A DNA stretch of 64,000 nucleotides from the NCBI RefSeq assembly GCF_000385135.1, contig NZ_ARQM01000017.1, forward strand, positions 62,001-126,000. Direction: 5' to 3'. Shown piece by piece: positions 17,111-25,432 of the stretch. The position numbers and the translations under genes were made by a program. Within the stretch, counting starts at the first letter, position 1, and every line of letters starts with the position of its first letter. The notes beneath the pieces are model-generated. The model worked only from the letters and a program-made list of their open reading frames with translations. It did no database searches and had not been told where the DNA came from. This stretch comes from Promicromonospora sukumoe 327MFSha3.1 (GTDB taxonomy: Bacteria > Actinomycetota > Actinomycetes > Actinomycetales > Cellulomonadaceae).

Positions 17111-18295
17111 ATGCCCACCCCGCTCCCCCGCACCTGGCTCGCGTTCCTCGCCGCGAGCACCCTCAGCCAGCTCGGCGACTCCGTCCTCTGGTTCGCCCTG
17201 GGCTGGGCCGCGGCGTCGCACGGCGGCCAGGTCGCCGCGCTCGTCCTGACAGCGTCCGGCCTGCCCAGGCTCCTCCTGGTGCTGGTGGGCGGCTCCGTCG
17301 CGGACAGCGTCGGCGCCCGACGCCTGCTCCTGTGCACCGAGGCCGTCATGGTCGCGGTCTGCCTCGCCCTCGCCTTCGGTCTGGGCGCCGCCGGGCCGAC
17401 GCCGTGGCTCCTCGCCGCCGCGAGCCTCGCCTCCGGCGTGGTGTCGGCCTTCTCCCTGCCCGCCCTCGGCTCGATGCCCCGCCGCCTGGTCGACGACGCC
17501 GCGCTCCCCCGCGCGATGGCCCTCCGCCAGGGCCTGGGCCAGGCCGTGCTCCTCGCCGGCGCACCGCTCGGCGGCGTCCTGGTCGCCACCGTGGGCCTGC
17601 CCGCGATCGCGGTCGCCGACGCCGCCTGCTTCGCCGCCGTGCTAGTCGTCGTGGCCGTGATCAAGCCCAGGCGCGAGGCCGGCGCCGGTACGGAACGGTT
17701 CTGGCGGTCCCTGTCCGACGGCGCCCGCGTGGTCGCCCGGACCCGCGGCCTCGCGGGGGCGCTCGTGCTCACCGGCGCCGTGGCCGCCGTCGTGCTGCCG
17801 GTCTCCTCGCTGCTCGTGCCGCTGCTCGGACGGGAGTCGGGATGGGGCGCGGGCACGACCGGGCTCGTGGTGGCCGCGCAGGCGGCGGGGTCGATCGGCG
17901 TCGCGCTCGTCGTGGCCCGGACCGGGACGGCGCACGCGACCGGACGGGCCGTGGCCCTGGGGCTGGCCGTGGCGGCGACCGGCGTGGCGCTGGTCGCGAC
18001 TTCGGGCAACGGTGCACCAGCCCTGACCGCTGGCACGGCCGCCGTCGTCGGGGTGGGGACGGGCGTCGCCGTCGCGCACCTGGCGCCGTTCGTGCTGGGC
18101 AGCGCTCCCCGCACCCATCTGGCACGCGTCCAGGCGTGGACGGCGCTGGCACAGCTCGCGCCGGTCGTGGTGTCCAACAACCTGCTCGGCACCCTGGCCG
18201 AGCACTCCTCCCCGGGCGCCGCCCTGTGCTGCTGCGCCGTCACGCTCGGGGTGTGCGCGCTCGCGGCCACCCGGCTCCGCGCGGCGTCGTCGTGA
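17111..18295 (+). CDS. MFS transporter, drug-efflux type
   Basis: 394-residue major facilitator with twelve predicted helices. The N terminus reads WLAFLAASTLSQLGDSVLWF and the loop 2-3 motif is GGSVADSVGARRLLL (the G-x3-D-x2-G-R-R signature of MFS). It most resembles the MFS_3/enterobactin-exporter-like group of efflux proteins. The gene directly downstream is a MerR regulator and both promoters share an operator half-site, so inducible efflux of a toxic compound is a reasonable inference. No Shine-Dalgarno sequence; the transcript is probably leaderless. Confidence 0.88.
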   Translation: MPTPLPRTWLAFLAASTLSQLGDSVLWFALGWAAASHGGQVAALVLTASGLPRLLLVLVGGSVADSVGARRLLLCTEAVMVAVCLALAFGLGAAGPTPWLLAAASLASGVVSAFSLPALGSMPRRLVDDAALPRAMALRQGLGQAVLLAGAPLGGVLVATVGLPAIAVADAACFAAVLVVVAVIKPRREAGAGTERFWRSLSDGARVVARTRGLAGALVLTGAVAAVVLPVSSLLVPLLGRESGWGAGTTGLVVAAQAAGSIGVALVVARTGTAHATGRAVALGLAVAATGVALVATSGNGAPALTAGTAAVVGVGTGVAVAHLAPFVLGSAPRTHLARVQAWTALAQLAPVVVSNNLLGTLAEHSSPGAALCCCAVTLGVCALAATRLRAASS

Positions 18296-18301
18296 CCGGG
18301 C

Positions 18302-18338
18302 TGGACCCTCGACCGGGTCGAGGGCCGATGCTGTACCC
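18302..18338 (+). promoter_or_regulatory. MerR autoregulatory promoter with 19-bp palindromic operator
   Basis: CCCTCGACC-G-GGTCGAGGG (18306-18324) is a perfect 19-bp palindrome lying between -35 TGGACC (18302-18307) and -10 GATGCT (18327-18332), spacer 19 bp. The GTG start follows 6 nt later. This is the classic MerR operator geometry. Confidence 0.75.
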
Positions 18339-19355
18339 GTGCACCACGCCACGCTGCTGACCGTCGGCGCGTTCGCGCGCGCCTCGGGCCTGCCCGTCAG
18401 CGCCCTGCGCTACTACGACGCCGCCGGCCTGCTCCGGCCCGCGCACGTGGACCCGGCCACGGGCTACCGCCGGTACGCGCCGGAGCAGGTCGAGCGGGCC
18501 CGGCTCGTCGCCCGGATGCGCCGGACGGGCATGCCGGTGGCCGACATCGCCCGCGCCATCACGGCCGACCCGGTCACCGCGCGCCGGGTGGTCGACGCCC
18601 ACCAGCGCCGGCTGGAGGCCGAGCTCGAGGCGGCGAACGCCCAGCTCGCCGAGGCGCGCGAGCTCCTGTCCGTGACGACCAACCTTGCGGTCGACGCCGT
18701 CGCGCTGCGTTCCGCGCTCGGGGCCGTGCGGCACGCCGTCGGCGAACAGGCCGGCTGGCCGGCGCTGCACGGCGTGCTGTTCGACGTCGACTCCACAACG
18801 CTCCGGCTGGTCGCGACCGACCGGCACCGGCTGGCCGTCTCCGCCCTGACCGTGGTGGGCGTGGAGGGTCCGCCGGTGCGCGTGATCGTGCCGGTCGCGG
18901 TCGTGGACGCCTTCCTGGACCGCGCGGAGACCGGACAGGTCGAAGTGTCCCTGACAGCCGACCGCGTCACGCTCGGCAGCCTGCACGGGACGCCGGTCGA
19001 CGCGCTCTACCCCGACTACGAGGCGGTCCTCGCCGTGCACGGATTCCGGGGCACCCGGGAAAAGGTCGGCACCACCGTCACCGCGCCTGACCTCCTGTTC
19101 CGGGTCGAGACCGCGAACGGGGCCGACGCCGGGCGACGCGACCTGGTCCTGCTCGGCCTCGACCCCGCCGAGCTCCACATCGGCGACGCGCGCGGCACCG
19201 TCGCGTTCGACCGGCAGTTCCTCGCCGACGCCGTCCGCTCGTTCGGCGACGTCGACCTGCTGCTGACGGCGGGCGAGCGCGACACCCTCCGGCTGGCGGC
19301 GGTGCACGGGCCGGACGCCGTCGTCCTCCTCATGCCGGTGCGGCTAGCCGGCTGA
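18339..19355 (+). CDS. MerR regulator fused to a DNA polymerase III beta-clamp-like domain
   Basis: 338-residue fusion. Residues about 7-75 are a MerR helix-turn-helix and wing (LTVGAFARASGLPVSALRYY through DIARAITAD), then a coiled-coil dimerisation helix (HQRRLEAELEAANAQLAEARELL). The C-terminal 210 residues resemble sliding-clamp (DnaN) domains: ALRSALGAVRHAVG, LHGVLFDVDSTTLRLVATDR, RHRLAVSAL and a late AVRSFGDVDLLLTAGERDTL. The clamp-like part is about two domains long, shorter than true DnaN (three domains), so it is likely a ligand- or partner-binding module rather than a processivity factor. The combination is known in actinobacteria but poorly studied. It probably activates the upstream MFS gene and itself. 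Confidence 0.85.
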   Translation: MHHATLLTVGAFARASGLPVSALRYYDAAGLLRPAHVDPATGYRRYAPEQVERARLVARMRRTGMPVADIARAITADPVTARRVVDAHQRRLEAELEAANAQLAEARELLSVTTNLAVDAVALRSALGAVRHAVGEQAGWPALHGVLFDVDSTTLRLVATDRHRLAVSALTVVGVEGPPVRVIVPVAVVDAFLDRAETGQVEVSLTADRVTLGSLHGTPVDALYPDYEAVLAVHGFRGTREKVGTTVTAPDLLFRVETANGADAGRRDLVLLGLDPAELHIGDARGTVAFDRQFLADAVRSFGDVDLLLTAGERDTLRLAAVHGPDAVVLLMPVRLAG

Positions 19356-19380
19356 GCGGCCCCGCCGTCGCCCCTTTGTA

Positions 19381-19400
19381 TAGCACCCCGATGCTAAGGT
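19381..19400 (+). promoter_or_regulatory. TetR operator overlapping its own -10 box
   Basis: Inverted repeat TAGCA-N6-TGCTA (19381-19396). The -10 TAAGGT (19395-19400) overlaps its right arm and is followed after 6 nt by the ATG. The same arrangement, TAGCA-N6-TGCCA, lies before the divergent ridA gene. Confidence 0.65.
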
Positions 19401-19406
19401 CCGACC

Positions 19407-20060
19407 ATGGCCAGGCAGAAGGACCCAGCAGTCCGCACCCAGCTCCTCGAGCGCGCGGCGTGGATGCTGCGCGAGCGCGAGCCCATCACGCTCCGGTCCC
19501 TCGTCGAGGGCACCGGCGTCTCGACGATGGCGGTCTACACCTACTTCGGCGGCATGGACGGCGTCTGGCGCGCCCTGCGCCAGGAGGGATTCACCCGGCT
19601 GGCGGCCCGGTTCGAGACGCTCACCATCCCGGAGGACCCGGTCGAGGACTTGGTCGCAGGCGTGGCCGCCTACGTCGTCAACGCCCTCGAGCACCCTGAC
19701 CTCTACCGGGTCATGTTCGACGCGACCGTCGAGCTGGAGGACGTCGAGGCCGCGGAGGCGACCCTCCAGTACCTGGTCCGGGCCGCGCGCCGCTGCCGCG
19801 ACGCGGGCCGGATCCGCGAGGACGTCGACCCCGTGCGGCTCGCCAACGAGGTGTGGACGGTCAGCCACGGGATCGTGTCGCTCGTCGTCAGCCGGGTGAC
19901 CTCACGGCGCACCCTCGCCTCCGGAGTCCCCCTGCTCACCGCGGTGATCGTCGCCGCCGGCGACGATCCCGCGGTGTGCCGCCGCTCGGTCGAGGCCGGC
20001 TGGGAGGCGCTGCGGCCGCCTCAGGGCAGGACGGCGATGGCGTCCACCTCGACGACGTAG
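19407..20060 (+). CDS. TetR/AcrR-family regulator
   Basis: 217 residues with an N-terminal TetR helix-turn-helix (about 8-55; LLERAAWMLREREPITLRSL then GVSTMAVYTYFGGMDGVW) and a TetR_C-type ligand domain ending around residue 200. It probably represses itself and the RidA gene, because both promoters carry TAGCA-N6-TGCYA. The start is 6 nt after TAAGGT and has no Shine-Dalgarno sequence. Its 3' end overlaps the convergent RidA gene by 40 bp. Confidence 0.9.
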   Translation: MARQKDPAVRTQLLERAAWMLREREPITLRSLVEGTGVSTMAVYTYFGGMDGVWRALRQEGFTRLAARFETLTIPEDPVEDLVAGVAAYVVNALEHPDLYRVMFDATVELEDVEAAEATLQYLVRAARRCRDAGRIREDVDPVRLANEVWTVSHGIVSLVVSRVTSRRTLASGVPLLTAVIVAAGDDPAVCRRSVEAGWEALRPPQGRTAMASTSTT

Positions 20061-20428
20061 CCCGGCGCGGCCAGCGCGGTGACGCCGATCCAGGTGCTCG
20101 GCTGCTGGAACTCCGCGCCCAGCTTCGCGGCCGCCCGCTCGCGGCCGACGACGAACTGCTCGGCCTTCTCCGCGTCCAGGTCGACGATGTAGACGGTGAC
20201 CTTGGCCAGGTCGGCCACCGTGGCCCCGACGGCGTCGAGCGCGGCGGCGATGTTCAGGTAGGCCTGCTCGGCCTGGGCGGCGACGTCGTCGCGACCCACG
20301 AGGTTGCCGTCGGTGTCCCACGACACCTGCCCGGCCAGGTAGATGGTGCGCGAACCCTGCGTGTCGGCCACCTGGTGGTGGACGTCGACGCGGTTGACAC
20401 CTTCGGGGTGGACCAGCTTCACAGTCAT
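20021..20428 (-). CDS. ridA: RidA/YjgF family protein
   Basis: 135-residue RidA-like protein; family members hydrolyse reactive enamine/imine intermediates to keto acids and ammonia as trimers. Family features: VADTQGSRTIYLAGQVSWD, EQAYLNIAAALDAVGAT with the DLAKVTVYIVDLD strand, and WIGVTALAAPGYVVEVDAIA near the end. The Arg found before the final motif in true RidA (binding the carboxylate) is not in its usual place, so it may belong to another subfamily of the superfamily. The ATG at 20428 has AAGAGGAGC upstream. Co-regulated with the TetR gene through a shared operator. Confidence 0.85.
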   Translation of the reverse strand: MTVKLVHPEGVNRVDVHHQVADTQGSRTIYLAGQVSWDTDGNLVGRDDVAAQAEQAYLNIAAALDAVGATVADLAKVTVYIVDLDAEKAEQFVVGRERAAAKLGAEFQQPSTWIGVTALAAPGYVVEVDAIAVLP

Positions 20429-20459
20429 CGCCGTGCTCCTCTTCGTGTCGGTCATGCTG

Positions 20460-20479
20460 AACATAGCAAAGCAATGCCA
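20460..20479 (-). promoter_or_regulatory. ridA promoter with TetR operator
   Basis: TAGCA-N6-TGCCA (20464-20479 on the plus strand) differs by one base from the TetR autoregulatory site. The minus-strand -10 TATGTT (20460-20465) overlaps its edge, so binding would block RNA polymerase. Confidence 0.55.
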
Positions 20480-20535
20480 TGTTTTATGCCCGAGGGTCGA
20501 GGTGACGCCGGTCACGGCACAGGGGCGTCCGGGGT

Positions 20536-20862
20536 CTACTGCCCGACGTCGCCCGGCCCAGCGCCGTCGTCGGCCACCGGGTTCGCGGGCCGGCCCCGCC
20601 GTCCGACGACGTAGCCCGCCGCACCGCCGAGGGCGAGCGCGCCGGCCACGGCGAGCAACAGGGGCCCGATCGCCGCCGAAGCCATGGACGGGGAGTACAT
20701 CGTCTCCGACAGCGGCGCGTACGCGAACCAGCCGTAGGTCATCGGACGGGAGACGATCCACGCGGCGGCGCCCAGCAGCGCCAGACCCACGAGGCCGAGG
20801 GCGGCGAGGACCAGGTTGGCGGTGCGGGCCGGGCGGGGCGACGGGGAAGGGGCTGCGGTCAT
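20536..20862 (-). CDS. Small membrane protein (108 aa)
   Basis: Uncharacterised protein with two membrane helices (about 17-40, NLVLAALGLVGLALLGAAAW, and 62-85, SAAIGPLLLAVAGALALGGA), joined by an exported loop (MTYGWFAYAPLSETMYSPSM). The tail is charged and cytoplasmic. The ATG at 20862 is preferred (MTAAPSPSPRP); upstream in-frame ATGs would add only a few residues or low-complexity sequence. Function unknown. Confidence 0.6.
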   Translation of the reverse strand: MTAAPSPSPRPARTANLVLAALGLVGLALLGAAAWIVSRPMTYGWFAYAPLSETMYSPSMASAAIGPLLLAVAGALALGGAAGYVVGRRGRPANPVADDGAGPGDVGQ

Positions 20863-20916
20863 GCCGCCCATCGTCCCCGCGCGCCTGACCTGGGGCAACC
20901 GACTTCCCGCGAACGT

Positions 20917-20956
20917 GTCAGACCCACAGATCACCCTGGTGACCTGTGGGTCTGAC
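20917..20956 (-). terminator. Hairpin terminator downstream of the MHS transporter
   Basis: 13-bp outer stem (20917-20929 with 20944-20956), extended inward by five more pairs (TCACC/GGTGA) after a single A/C mismatch, 8 bp beyond the transporter stop. No U tract. Confidence 0.75.
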
Positions 20957-20964
20957 GCGCCTCC

Positions 20965-22308
20965 TCAGGTGGTCGACGACGCCGCCTGCGCCCCCTTGAG
21001 CTCGTGCAGCCGGGACCCGTCGGTGCTGATGTTCGCCGTCGCGGTGGCGACCGCCCCGACCAGGCAGATCACCGCCGAGTACACGACCACGGGCCAGATC
21101 GCCCCGCCGACCGCAGCGACCAGCGCCGTGCAGATGAACGGCGCGAGCCCGCCGCCCAGGGTGTTGGAGATCTGGTACCCGATGTTCACGCCGGTGGTCC
21201 GGGCCTCGGGGTCGAACATCTCGGCCAGCATGGTCTGCAGCGTGGCCTGCATGGCCACGCCGGGGATCACGAAGCCCAGGATCATGCCGACCCAGATCAG
21301 GATCAGGTTGCTCGTGCCGAACAGCAGGAACGTGGGCCACACCAGCAGCGCGAAGCCGATGCAGCCCGCGATGTAGACCTTGCGGCGGCCGATCCGGTCG
21401 GACAACAGCCCGTACGCCGGGGCGACGAAGACCTGGAGCAGGCCGACGATCATGGTCCCGGCGAACCCCTGCCAGGCCGGGATGTGCTGCTGGTTGACCA
21501 TGTACGCGATGCCGAACGTGAGCACCACGTACCCGGCGATGCTCTGCGGCAGGCCGATGAGGATGCCCATGATCGCGTTCTTCGGGTGCCGGAAGACCTC
21601 GGCGATCGGGTGAGGGCGCACCCCGGCGTCCTGCTGGGCCTTCCTGGTGTCCTTGAACTCGTCGGACTCCTCGAGCTTGCTGCGCAGCACGACCGCGACG
21701 ATGGCGAGCACCAGGCCCAGCACGAACGGGATGCGCCAGCCCCACGTCATGAACCAGGTCTCCGGGCCGAGCCCCAGGCCCGCCATCAGGCCGGCGGAGG
21801 CGACGTTCGCGATGCCGGCGCCGCTGATCAGGAACGCGCCGTACAGGCCGCGCCGGCCCACGGGCGCGTGCTCGACGACGAGCGTCGCCGCGCCGCCCAT
21901 CTCGCCGCCCACGAAGAAGCCCTGGCACATCCGGAAGAAGATCAGCAGCAGCGGCGCGGCGATGCCGATCGAGGACTCCGCGGGGATCAGGCCGATGCCC
22001 GCCGTCGCGATGCCCATGCCGACCACGGTGATCAGCAGCGTCATCTTGCGGCCCACGCGGTCGCCGATAGGGCCGAACACCAGGCCGCCGACCGGCCGCA
22101 GGAAGAAGCCGACCGCGAACGTCGCGAACGACGAGAGCTGCGCGACGATCGGGTCCTCGCCGGTGAAGAACACCGCCGGGAAGATCGCGGCCGACGCCAG
22201 CCCGTACAGGTAGTAGTCGTAGTACTCCATGAGCGTGCCGATCGCGCCGCCCGCGATGGTGCGCTTCTGCTTGCCGGTCAGCGGCTCCGGCGTCGACGTT
22301 CCAGCCAC
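20965..22308 (-). CDS. MFS transporter, metabolite:H+ symporter (MHS) type
   Basis: 447-residue importer with twelve helices, related to the citrate/shikimate/proline-betaine (ShiA, ProP) group. Features: GTLMEYYDYYLYGLASAAIF in helix 1, the family motif GPIGDRVGRKMTLLI, FVGGEMGGAATLVVEHAP and the second-half repeat GLLSDRIGRRKVYIAGC. It imports an organic acid or zwitterion by proton symport; which one cannot be told. The GTG start at 22308 has GGAGGT in ideal position. It forms a single-gene unit, with a hairpin after it. Confidence 0.9.
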   Translation of the reverse strand: MAGTSTPEPLTGKQKRTIAGGAIGTLMEYYDYYLYGLASAAIFPAVFFTGEDPIVAQLSSFATFAVGFFLRPVGGLVFGPIGDRVGRKMTLLITVVGMGIATAGIGLIPAESSIGIAAPLLLIFFRMCQGFFVGGEMGGAATLVVEHAPVGRRGLYGAFLISGAGIANVASAGLMAGLGLGPETWFMTWGWRIPFVLGLVLAIVAVVLRSKLEESDEFKDTRKAQQDAGVRPHPIAEVFRHPKNAIMGILIGLPQSIAGYVVLTFGIAYMVNQQHIPAWQGFAGTMIVGLLQVFVAPAYGLLSDRIGRRKVYIAGCIGFALLVWPTFLLFGTSNLILIWVGMILGFVIPGVAMQATLQTMLAEMFDPEARTTGVNIGYQISNTLGGGLAPFICTALVAAVGGAIWPVVVYSAVICLVGAVATATANISTDGSRLHELKGAQAASSTT

Positions 22309-22435
22309 GGGTACCTCCGGGTCGTCGGGTGAAAAATGATGTGTGCATCCTGCCGACCCACGCGCCCGGCGTCTATGCCCCGAATGTTCCGTTCTTTCGG
22401 GGCACCCCTGTGCCAACGCCCCTATGGTCGTGGGC

Positions 22436-22897
22436 ATGGGCAGAACCGACCGCGCCAGCCTCCTCGTCCACGTCGACCGGGCAGCGGTGTTCGCCGCCCT
22501 GACCGACCCCGAGGCGCTGGTCGAGTGGCTGCCGCCCGCGGGGATGCACGGCCGGTTCGAGGACTTCGACATGCGCGAGGGCGGCTCGTACCGCCTGGTG
22601 CTGACCTACGACGACGCCTCCGACGCGCCCGGCAAGACCTCGGCCGACTCGGACGTGTCCGAGGTCCGCATCGCCCGGCTGGTCCCGGGAGAGCAGATCG
22701 CGTCGGACGTCGACTTCGCATCCGACGACCCGGCGTTCCAGGGCACCATGCGGATGGAGTGGAACCTGCGCGACGCCGACGAGGGCACCGACGTCGAGAT
22801 CGTGGCGCGCGACGTGCCGTACGGCGTCCGGGCCCGCGACCACGCCGAGGGCATGACGTCGTCGCTGACGAACCTCGCCACCTACCTCGAGCCGTGA
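22436..22897 (+). CDS. SRPBCC (AHSA1-like) domain protein
   Basis: 153-residue START/SRPBCC fold protein. Features: RASLLVHVDRAAVFAALTDPEALVEWLPP at the N terminus (the family helix-grip entrance), GRFEDFDMREGGSYRLVL, VSEVRIARLVPGEQIASDV and a C-terminal helix HAEGMTSSLTNLATYLEP. Such proteins bind hydrophobic ligands or act as co-chaperones. TATGGT (22423-22428) lies 7 nt before the ATG, indicating a leaderless mRNA. The RibD-C gene follows 69 bp later with its own ribosome site. Confidence 0.87.
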   Translation: MGRTDRASLLVHVDRAAVFAALTDPEALVEWLPPAGMHGRFEDFDMREGGSYRLVLTYDDASDAPGKTSADSDVSEVRIARLVPGEQIASDVDFASDDPAFQGTMRMEWNLRDADEGTDVEIVARDVPYGVRARDHAEGMTSSLTNLATYLEP

Positions 22898-22966
22898 CCC
22901 GATGAGTCTGCCGCTCCCGGCGGGTCCACCCTTCGTCCGAGAAGACGGAACCGCCGGGAGCACATC

Positions 22967-23599
22967 ATGGGCATCATCCAGATCGAGCTGTTCGCCACCC
23001 TCGACCTCGTCGCGCAGGCGCCGGGCGGCCCCGAGGAGGACCCGGAGAACTTCCCGTTCGGCGGCTGGCAGGCGCCGCTGATCGACGCCGTCGTCGGGGA
23101 CCAGATCGACGCCGCCTACGAGGGCACCGACGCCCTGCTGCTGGGCCGGCGCACCTACGACATCTTCGCGGGGTACTGGCCGCAGCAGGAGGGCGTGCCC
23201 GGCCTCGAGATCGCCACGCTGTTCAACCGCGTCCCCAAGTACGTGGCCTCGCGCGGCACGCCCGACCTGACCTGGGCCGGGTCCACGCAGCTCGGCCCGG
23301 ACCTGCCGGCCGCCGTCCACGAGATCCGGGACCGGCACGAGAACATCAAGGTCGTGGGCAGCCTGAACCTGGTGCAGACGCTGCTGCGCGAGAAGCTCTT
23401 CGACCGCCTCGACCTGTGGGTGCACCCCATCGTGCTCGGCGTCGGCAAGAAGGTGTTCGACGGCGGCGCGGTGCCCGCCAACCTGTCGCTGCTCGAACCC
23501 CCGGTCGCCAGCCCGGCCGGCACCGTGCACCTGCTCTACGGCCTGGAGGAGGGCGTGCCGGCCACGGGCGACATGGACGAGGTGGACCGGGGCGCCTGA
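22967..23599 (+). CDS. Dihydrofolate reductase-like (RibD C-terminal domain) protein
   Basis: 210-residue protein of the RibD_C/DHFR-like family: FATLDLVAQAPGGPEE (the D-x-V substitution of the S-x-D-G motif), ALLLGRRTYDIFAGYWP, NIKVVGSLNLVQTLLREKLFD and RLDLWVHPIVLGVGKKVFDG. These bind NADPH and reduce pteridine- or pyrimidine-like substrates in some members, but most stand-alone copies are uncharacterised. GGGAGCACATC precedes the ATG. Convergent with the HEAT-repeat gene; a 56-bp palindromic repeat lies between them. Confidence 0.88.
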   Translation: MGIIQIELFATLDLVAQAPGGPEEDPENFPFGGWQAPLIDAVVGDQIDAAYEGTDALLLGRRTYDIFAGYWPQQEGVPGLEIATLFNRVPKYVASRGTPDLTWAGSTQLGPDLPAAVHEIRDRHENIKVVGSLNLVQTLLREKLFDRLDLWVHPIVLGVGKKVFDGGAVPANLSLLEPPVASPAGTVHLLYGLEEGVPATGDMDEVDRGA

Positions 23600-23624
23600 C
23601 CTGGGGGCTGGCTGAGCCACCACT

Positions 23625-23680
23625 CGAACGTAGGGTTCGTCGGCTCATGAGCGCTCATGAGCCGACGAAGCCTACGTTCG
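23625..23680. repeat. 56-bp palindromic repeat, copy 1
   Basis: Almost perfect palindrome: 27 of 28 positions pair between 23625-23652 and 23653-23680. It begins CGAACGTAGGGTTCGTCGG. It lies between two convergent genes and could also terminate both. Three more copies are at 25433, 25568 and 30666. Confidence 0.85.
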
Positions 23681-23697
23681 CGTCGACCGGCGCCGCG

Positions 23698-25305
23698 TCA
23701 GCGGTGGTCGCGCCCTGTGAGCGCGAAGCGCAGCTCCGCGCGGAGCTGCTCGTCGGCCGCGACGGCCGTCTTGTCGAAGCTTCGGGTGCCCAGACGGACG
23801 TCCTGGTCGATGAGGTCGTGCCAGCGCTGCACGGTCGCCGGGGACAGGAGCGGGGCGAGCGTGGCCAGGGCGGTCACGGTGTCGTCGTCGCGGTACTGGC
23901 CGGTCTGGGCGGCCAGCCGGAGGGCGACGTCGTCGACGTCGAGGTCGCACCCGGCCCGCACGAGAGCAGTCGCAGCCGCCGCGAGCGCGGCCGGGTCGTC
24001 CATGAGTGTCCGCAGGGCGGCTTCCAGCGGTGCTGCCGCTGGGCCGAGCCGCGCCGCGGTGCGCGCGACCGAGGCGCGCGGGAAACCCCAGATGAAGCTT
24101 TCTCGTCCTGACAGCCGCTCGGACGCCTCGGACACGGCCTGGACGACCGGCGCCGGGTCGTTCGTGCGCTCCCAGATGACCGCCGCCGCCATGAGCTTCC
24201 GGTCGACGTCCGGGGTCGTCAGCCGGTCGTAGTCCGGCAGGGGTGTCGCGACGCGCTCGCGGAGCTCCTCCATGTCGAGGTCCATCTGCGCGGCGGGGCC
24301 CAACGGCTGGTCGAAGGTCGGCACCGCCGGCCGGTGGACCGGCAGGGCGTCGGCCCGTGGACCGATCGCGTCGGCGAGGTGCCGCCCGTCGGCACTGCCC
24401 GCGTGCTTCTCGGCCAGCGGGCGCAGCAGCTCGGTCGCGGCGCGGGACGACTCGCACGCCCTGCGCGCGGCCCAGAGCACGGGCGCGAGATCGTCGCCGG
24501 CTCGGTCCGCGGCCCGGAGCAGGAACGTGGCCGCCGCGTCGCCGCGGCCGGCGGCGCAGAGCACGCCGACCACCCAGGACAGGGGCTCGTGCCGGTGGTC
24601 GTCGTGCAGGCGGCCGCCGATGCCGTCCGCGCCCTCGACCGAGAGCAGGACCTGCTCCAGCCGGTCGTCCCAGGGCAGGCCGGCGTCGAACGCGGCCAGG
24701 ACGCTCGCCAGGCGCACCTCGTCGGCGGCGTCGTCGTGCGCCGCGGTGATCAGAGCCGCATGGTCCGGGGCGGCGCAGCGGACCAGGGCGATCAGGGCCT
24801 CGGCGCGCACGATCGGTGCCGTGTCGTGCTCCAGGGCCGCCCGGAGCGTCGGCACCGGGTCCGCGGACCGCACCTGCCCGAGGACGTGCACGGTGGCCTG
24901 CCGCACGTCCGGGTCCGCGTGCAACGTGAAGGGAATGATCCGTCCGGCCTCCGCGCGGACGGCGTCGCGCACGTCCTCCTCTGCGCCCGGCGCGGTGTCC
25001 TCGCTCTCCGCCATCGCACCGAGCAGCCACAGGCACTCCTTGGCCGCGGCACCGGCCGCGGCGAGGCCGGCCAGGAACGGGACCGCCGCCACGGACGCCG
25101 AGTACACCGTGCCCTGGTGGCAGATCGAGCCCCACAGGTCGCCGGCGGCGCTGTCGGGCCCCTCGTCCTCGGCGAGTGCCCGGAGCATCTCCGGGAGGTC
25201 GGTGGCGTCCCCGTAGGCGTGCGAGACGGTGGTCCAGTCGAAGGCATCTGCGGCGGCCAGGACGGCGGCCACCTCGGCGCTCGGGGAAGTGATCTGCTGC
25301 GACAT
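23698..25305 (-). CDS. HEAT-repeat protein (535 aa)
   Basis: All-helical scaffold protein. Residues about 1-250 contain HEAT-like repeats, for example DAVRAEAGRIIPFTLHADPD and RQATVHVLGQVRSADPVPTL, with further helical pairs around LLRAADRAGDDLAPVLWAAR and in the C-terminal third (AAAPLEAALRTLMDDPAALA). No catalytic motif, signal peptide or membrane helix. Such proteins mediate protein contacts; the partner is unknown. The start MSQQITSPSAEVAAVL at 25305 is chosen over MLCAM at 25317 and over the long upstream extension, which translates palindromic repeats. Confidence 0.75.
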   Translation of the reverse strand: MSQQITSPSAEVAAVLAAADAFDWTTVSHAYGDATDLPEMLRALAEDEGPDSAAGDLWGSICHQGTVYSASVAAVPFLAGLAAAGAAAKECLWLLGAMAESEDTAPGAEEDVRDAVRAEAGRIIPFTLHADPDVRQATVHVLGQVRSADPVPTLRAALEHDTAPIVRAEALIALVRCAAPDHAALITAAHDDAADEVRLASVLAAFDAGLPWDDRLEQVLLSVEGADGIGGRLHDDHRHEPLSWVVGVLCAAGRGDAAATFLLRAADRAGDDLAPVLWAARRACESSRAATELLRPLAEKHAGSADGRHLADAIGPRADALPVHRPAVPTFDQPLGPAAQMDLDMEELRERVATPLPDYDRLTTPDVDRKLMAAAVIWERTNDPAPVVQAVSEASERLSGRESFIWGFPRASVARTAARLGPAAAPLEAALRTLMDDPAALAAAATALVRAGCDLDVDDVALRLAAQTGQYRDDDTVTALATLAPLLSPATVQRWHDLIDQDVRLGTRSFDKTAVAADEQLRAELRFALTGRDHR

Positions 25306-25432
25306 GGCGCAGAGCATGCCACCCGCCACTGACACCCTGACCAGCCCGAACACCAGCCCGAACACCAGCCTGGACGCCGGCGTTCCGGCCACCAGGCGAT
25401 CCGGACACGAGGTGGTCCGGCCACCAGGCAGT

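Noticed and set aside
17035-18270. N-terminal extension of the DUF2625 protein
   Set aside because: It is antisense to the MFS gene, of shadow-type composition, and the family begins at 17034.
25341-25376. Tandem ACCAGCCCGAAC repeat as a regulatory array
   Set aside because: Only two to three short, imperfect units; probably simple sequence.
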